From positions 1 to 13,491 of the forward strand of contig JANXPS010000195.1 of the NCBI GenBank assembly GCA_025357175.1: a DNA stretch of 13,491 nt, in the 5' to 3' direction. Source of the stretch: Deltaproteobacteria bacterium (GTDB lineage: Bacteria > Desulfobacterota > Deferrimicrobia > Deferrimicrobiales > Deferrimicrobiaceae). The notes under the pieces are model-generated. The model searched no databases and had not been told where the DNA came from. It saw nothing but the letters and a program-made list of their open reading frames with translations. How positions within the stretch are numbered: position 1 is the first letter of the stretch; each line of letters opens with the position of its first letter. Made by a program: the position numbers and the translations under genes. Below are positions 11,737 through 13,491 of this stretch, in pieces.

Positions 11737-13431
11737 CTACAGTCCGTCCACTTCCTTGTCGACCGGGTATTCGACCGAGAACGAGAGCGACAGCACCTTC
11801 TTTTCACCCGGGGCGAGCGGCAGCTCCCACCGGACTTCGCCGGGATCCTTGCCCGCTTCCCGGCCGCCGATCTTCGCGCCCGGCGCCTCGACATCCTTGA
11901 CCTCGAGCTCCTTGCTGCGCGATACCGGAATCCGGTCGAGCATCGTCAGCGTCGCAGGCTCCTTGCGGAAGTTCGACACGGTGTATTCATAGCGGTAGCG
12001 GACGCGCTTGAAGCGGGCAAACATCCCCCCCTCGTCCTTCTGGCGCAGCGTCTCCTTGCGCACCGCCTGCAGCGAAGGGTCCTTCCCGAAACCGATCCTG
12101 AACGCCGCCCCCTCGGGCACCTCGGCGGGCCGGCCCGCCGCGTCGGTGACGAAGCCGCTGCCGATGAAGGCATCCTCGAGGAACAGGGCGGCGGGTGCCT
12201 GAAGCAGCGGCAGGCCGCTCTCGTTTTTCCCTTCGGCGGTCACGAAGGCGCCATCGGCTTCCTTCGGGATCGAAAGCCACGAGACGACGCTCTTCTGCTC
12301 CCGGCGCACGAGCAGGAACGATTTCTTTTCGCCGCTGCCCGGCAGCGTCTGCGGGCCGTCGAGCGTGACCTCGAAGGATGCGAACCGGCGAACCGGCGCG
12401 GGCATCGGGGGCGGTTCCGGGGCCCGGTCGGACTCCTCCGCATCGAAGCCCCCCTTCGCGCGCCCGGGCGCCATCATCGCCCTCGGGGCATCCGACATTT
12501 CAAGCATCTTCATGGCGCGGACGGGAGCGGGCGGCACCCTGAAGTCGATGTCCCAGGGCGGCAGCGGCGGCAGCTGCGCCATCCGTCCCGGCCGCACCGT
12601 GGACACGGTCATCGCGGCGTCGGTCCAGTCCTCGCCCGTGCGCTGCCACGCCTCGCCCGCCATTTCGAAGACGAGGGTGCCGGCGCCCGGAGACAATCGC
12701 ACGTTGTAGCGCGGCGTGAAGCCGGCCCCGCCGGTCAGGTAGGTCAGGGAGACCTTGCAAACGGCCGCGCGCGAGAGCTGGATGACGATCTTTTTTTCCC
12801 GCAGCGGTTCCGGGCTGCGAACCTTGTCGAGTTCCTGCTGCGCCGCCGCGATCTGCCGGTCGAGGACGCGAATTTCCTGCTCCTGCCTGACCAGCAGCGC
12901 ATCGATCGAGCCGACGCGGGCGTGGTACAGCGCGAGCGCCGCCTCGATTTCGGGCGGCGTCAGCCGGACCGGTTTCGGGTGATCCTTCGAGGGCGCATCG
13001 GCCGGTTCGCCCCGGTAGAGCGCCTGGATCCCCTGGTCGAGCAGTTCCATCTCCCGGCGATTCGACCGGAGGGTTCCCTCGGCCGTCCGTTTCGAGTCGG
13101 ACAGCGCCTCGATCTTCTTTTCGAGGTCGCGGACCTTCTCGACGGCCGGCTCGGTCCGGTACGTGTCCTCGGTCGTGAATCCCACGATCGTCGCCTGCCC
13201 GGCCGTCACCCGCGCCGAAAGGGAGGCGGGCTGGATTCCGGCGGGAAGGCCGCTTAGCTCGACCGTCGCCGACGCCGGATCAACCGCGATCGTACGAGTC
13301 ACCTCGGCCGCATCGGGGTAAAGGACGACGCGGGCCACTTTCGACGGGTAGAGCTCGGCGGACGCGACACCGCCGGAGGCGGCCACCGCCAGCAGCCAGA
13401 CAGCCACGGACATCGGGAAAAACCGGTTCAT
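11737..13431 (-). CDS. Exported DUF4140/DUF4139-domain (MuiA-family) protein
   Basis: A 564-residue exported protein. The ATG at 13431 is chosen because GAGGTG lies just upstream and a signal peptide follows (MNRFFPMSVAVWLLAVAASG, cleavage near ASA-ELY). Residues about 30-125 are the DUF4140 domain (KVARVVLYPDAAEVTRTIAV, ELSGLPAGIQPASL). Helical, probably coiled-coil stretches lie at about 95-135 and 170-205. The DUF4139 domain spans about 225-558 with its usual GEDWTDAAMTVSTVRP and AFIGSGFV segments, interrupted at about 295-348 by a Met- and Pro-rich linker (MKMLEMSDAPRAMMAPG, PEPPPMPAPV). The family includes proteins named mucoidy inhibitor A, but the activity is unknown. Only Cys is at 225, so disulfides are unlikely. 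It is monocistronic, with a terminator eight bases after its stop. The in-frame ATG at 13470 has no ribosome site. Confidence 0.88.
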   Translation of the reverse strand: MNRFFPMSVAVWLLAVAASGGVASAELYPSKVARVVLYPDAAEVTRTIAVDPASATVELSGLPAGIQPASLSARVTAGQATIVGFTTEDTYRTEPAVEKVRDLEKKIEALSDSKRTAEGTLRSNRREMELLDQGIQALYRGEPADAPSKDHPKPVRLTPPEIEAALALYHARVGSIDALLVRQEQEIRVLDRQIAAAQQELDKVRSPEPLREKKIVIQLSRAAVCKVSLTYLTGGAGFTPRYNVRLSPGAGTLVFEMAGEAWQRTGEDWTDAAMTVSTVRPGRMAQLPPLPPWDIDFRVPPAPVRAMKMLEMSDAPRAMMAPGRAKGGFDAEESDRAPEPPPMPAPVRRFASFEVTLDGPQTLPGSGEKKSFLLVRREQKSVVSWLSIPKEADGAFVTAEGKNESGLPLLQAPAALFLEDAFIGSGFVTDAAGRPAEVPEGAAFRIGFGKDPSLQAVRKETLRQKDEGGMFARFKRVRYRYEYTVSNFRKEPATLTMLDRIPVSRSKELEVKDVEAPGAKIGGREAGKDPGEVRWELPLAPGEKKVLSLSFSVEYPVDKEVDGL

Positions 13432-13474
13432 CGGGCACCTCGACATGTTTCCGGATTCGATTACGTCCAACCGG

Positions 13475-13480
13475 ATTATA
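13475..13480 (-). promoter_or_regulatory. Putative -10 hexamer of the DUF4139 gene
   Basis: The minus strand reads TATAAT, about 43 bases before the start codon. The -35 position would be at or beyond the window edge, so the promoter cannot be judged further. Confidence 0.35.
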
Positions 13481-13491
13481 CCCCCCCTGTC

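Noticed and set aside
11587..13257. Plus-strand open frame of 556 codons opposite the DUF4139 gene
   Set aside because: Arg/Leu-rich antisense shadow; the minus strand has a signal peptide, recognisable domains and a terminator.

Overview
This is a GC-rich bacterial chromosomal window (an estimate by eye, no computed value) with gene-dense layout, short overlaps and strong Shine-Dalgarno sites. A nine-haem lipoprotein cytochrome c, a compact YedF-like protein paired with a CD1871A-type CXXC mini-protein, sigma-54-like promoters and a decayed hybrid histidine kinase together suggest a Geobacter-like or other anaerobic deltaproteobacterial (Desulfuromonadia-type) lineage. That assignment is inference from gene content only.

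Layout. 1-605 (+): 3' end of a Pro/Ala-rich protein ending in a fibronectin-III-like domain. 604-882 (+): remnant of a hybrid histidine kinase/response regulator. 879-1364 (+): YbaK-type aminoacyl-tRNA deacylase. A hairpin terminator at 1399-1431 separates this from 1465-3114 (-), a nine-haem lipoprotein cytochrome. 3373-3588 (-): Lys-rich exported 71-residue protein behind a sigma-54-like promoter. 3876-5990 (+): large membrane-anchored SPFH/flotillin protein with a 74-residue tandem repeat, ending at a strong terminator. 6070-6483 (-): exported four-Cys protein, also with a sigma-54-like promoter. 6705-10843 (-): one operon read modA-modB-modC-M29 aminopeptidase-exported TIG-like protein. 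10844-11205: divergent intergenic region with a structured RNA candidate. 11206-11681 (+): yedF-like gene overlapping a CXXC mini-protein gene. 11737-13431 (-): exported DUF4140/DUF4139 (MuiA-family) protein.

How it works together. The modABC genes encode a complete molybdate/tungstate importer; the metal would feed molybdo- or tungstoenzymes. The YedF/CD1871A pair is associated with selenium metabolism in anaerobes. Many Mo/W enzymes of such organisms are also selenoenzymes, so the divergent arrangement of the two loci is suggestive but not proof of co-regulation. Four genes encode exported proteins of unknown role.

The most interesting part is the 362-base gap between modA and yedF. On the + strand it can fold into a 133-nt domain closed by a 13-bp helix. 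Its 5' arm contains a 13-nt exact complement of the 16S rRNA 3' end and precedes a 12-codon ORF whose TGA is followed, 18 nt later, by a GGTC-capped stem resembling a bacterial SECIS. The second point of interest is the regular 74-residue repeat of the SPFH protein.
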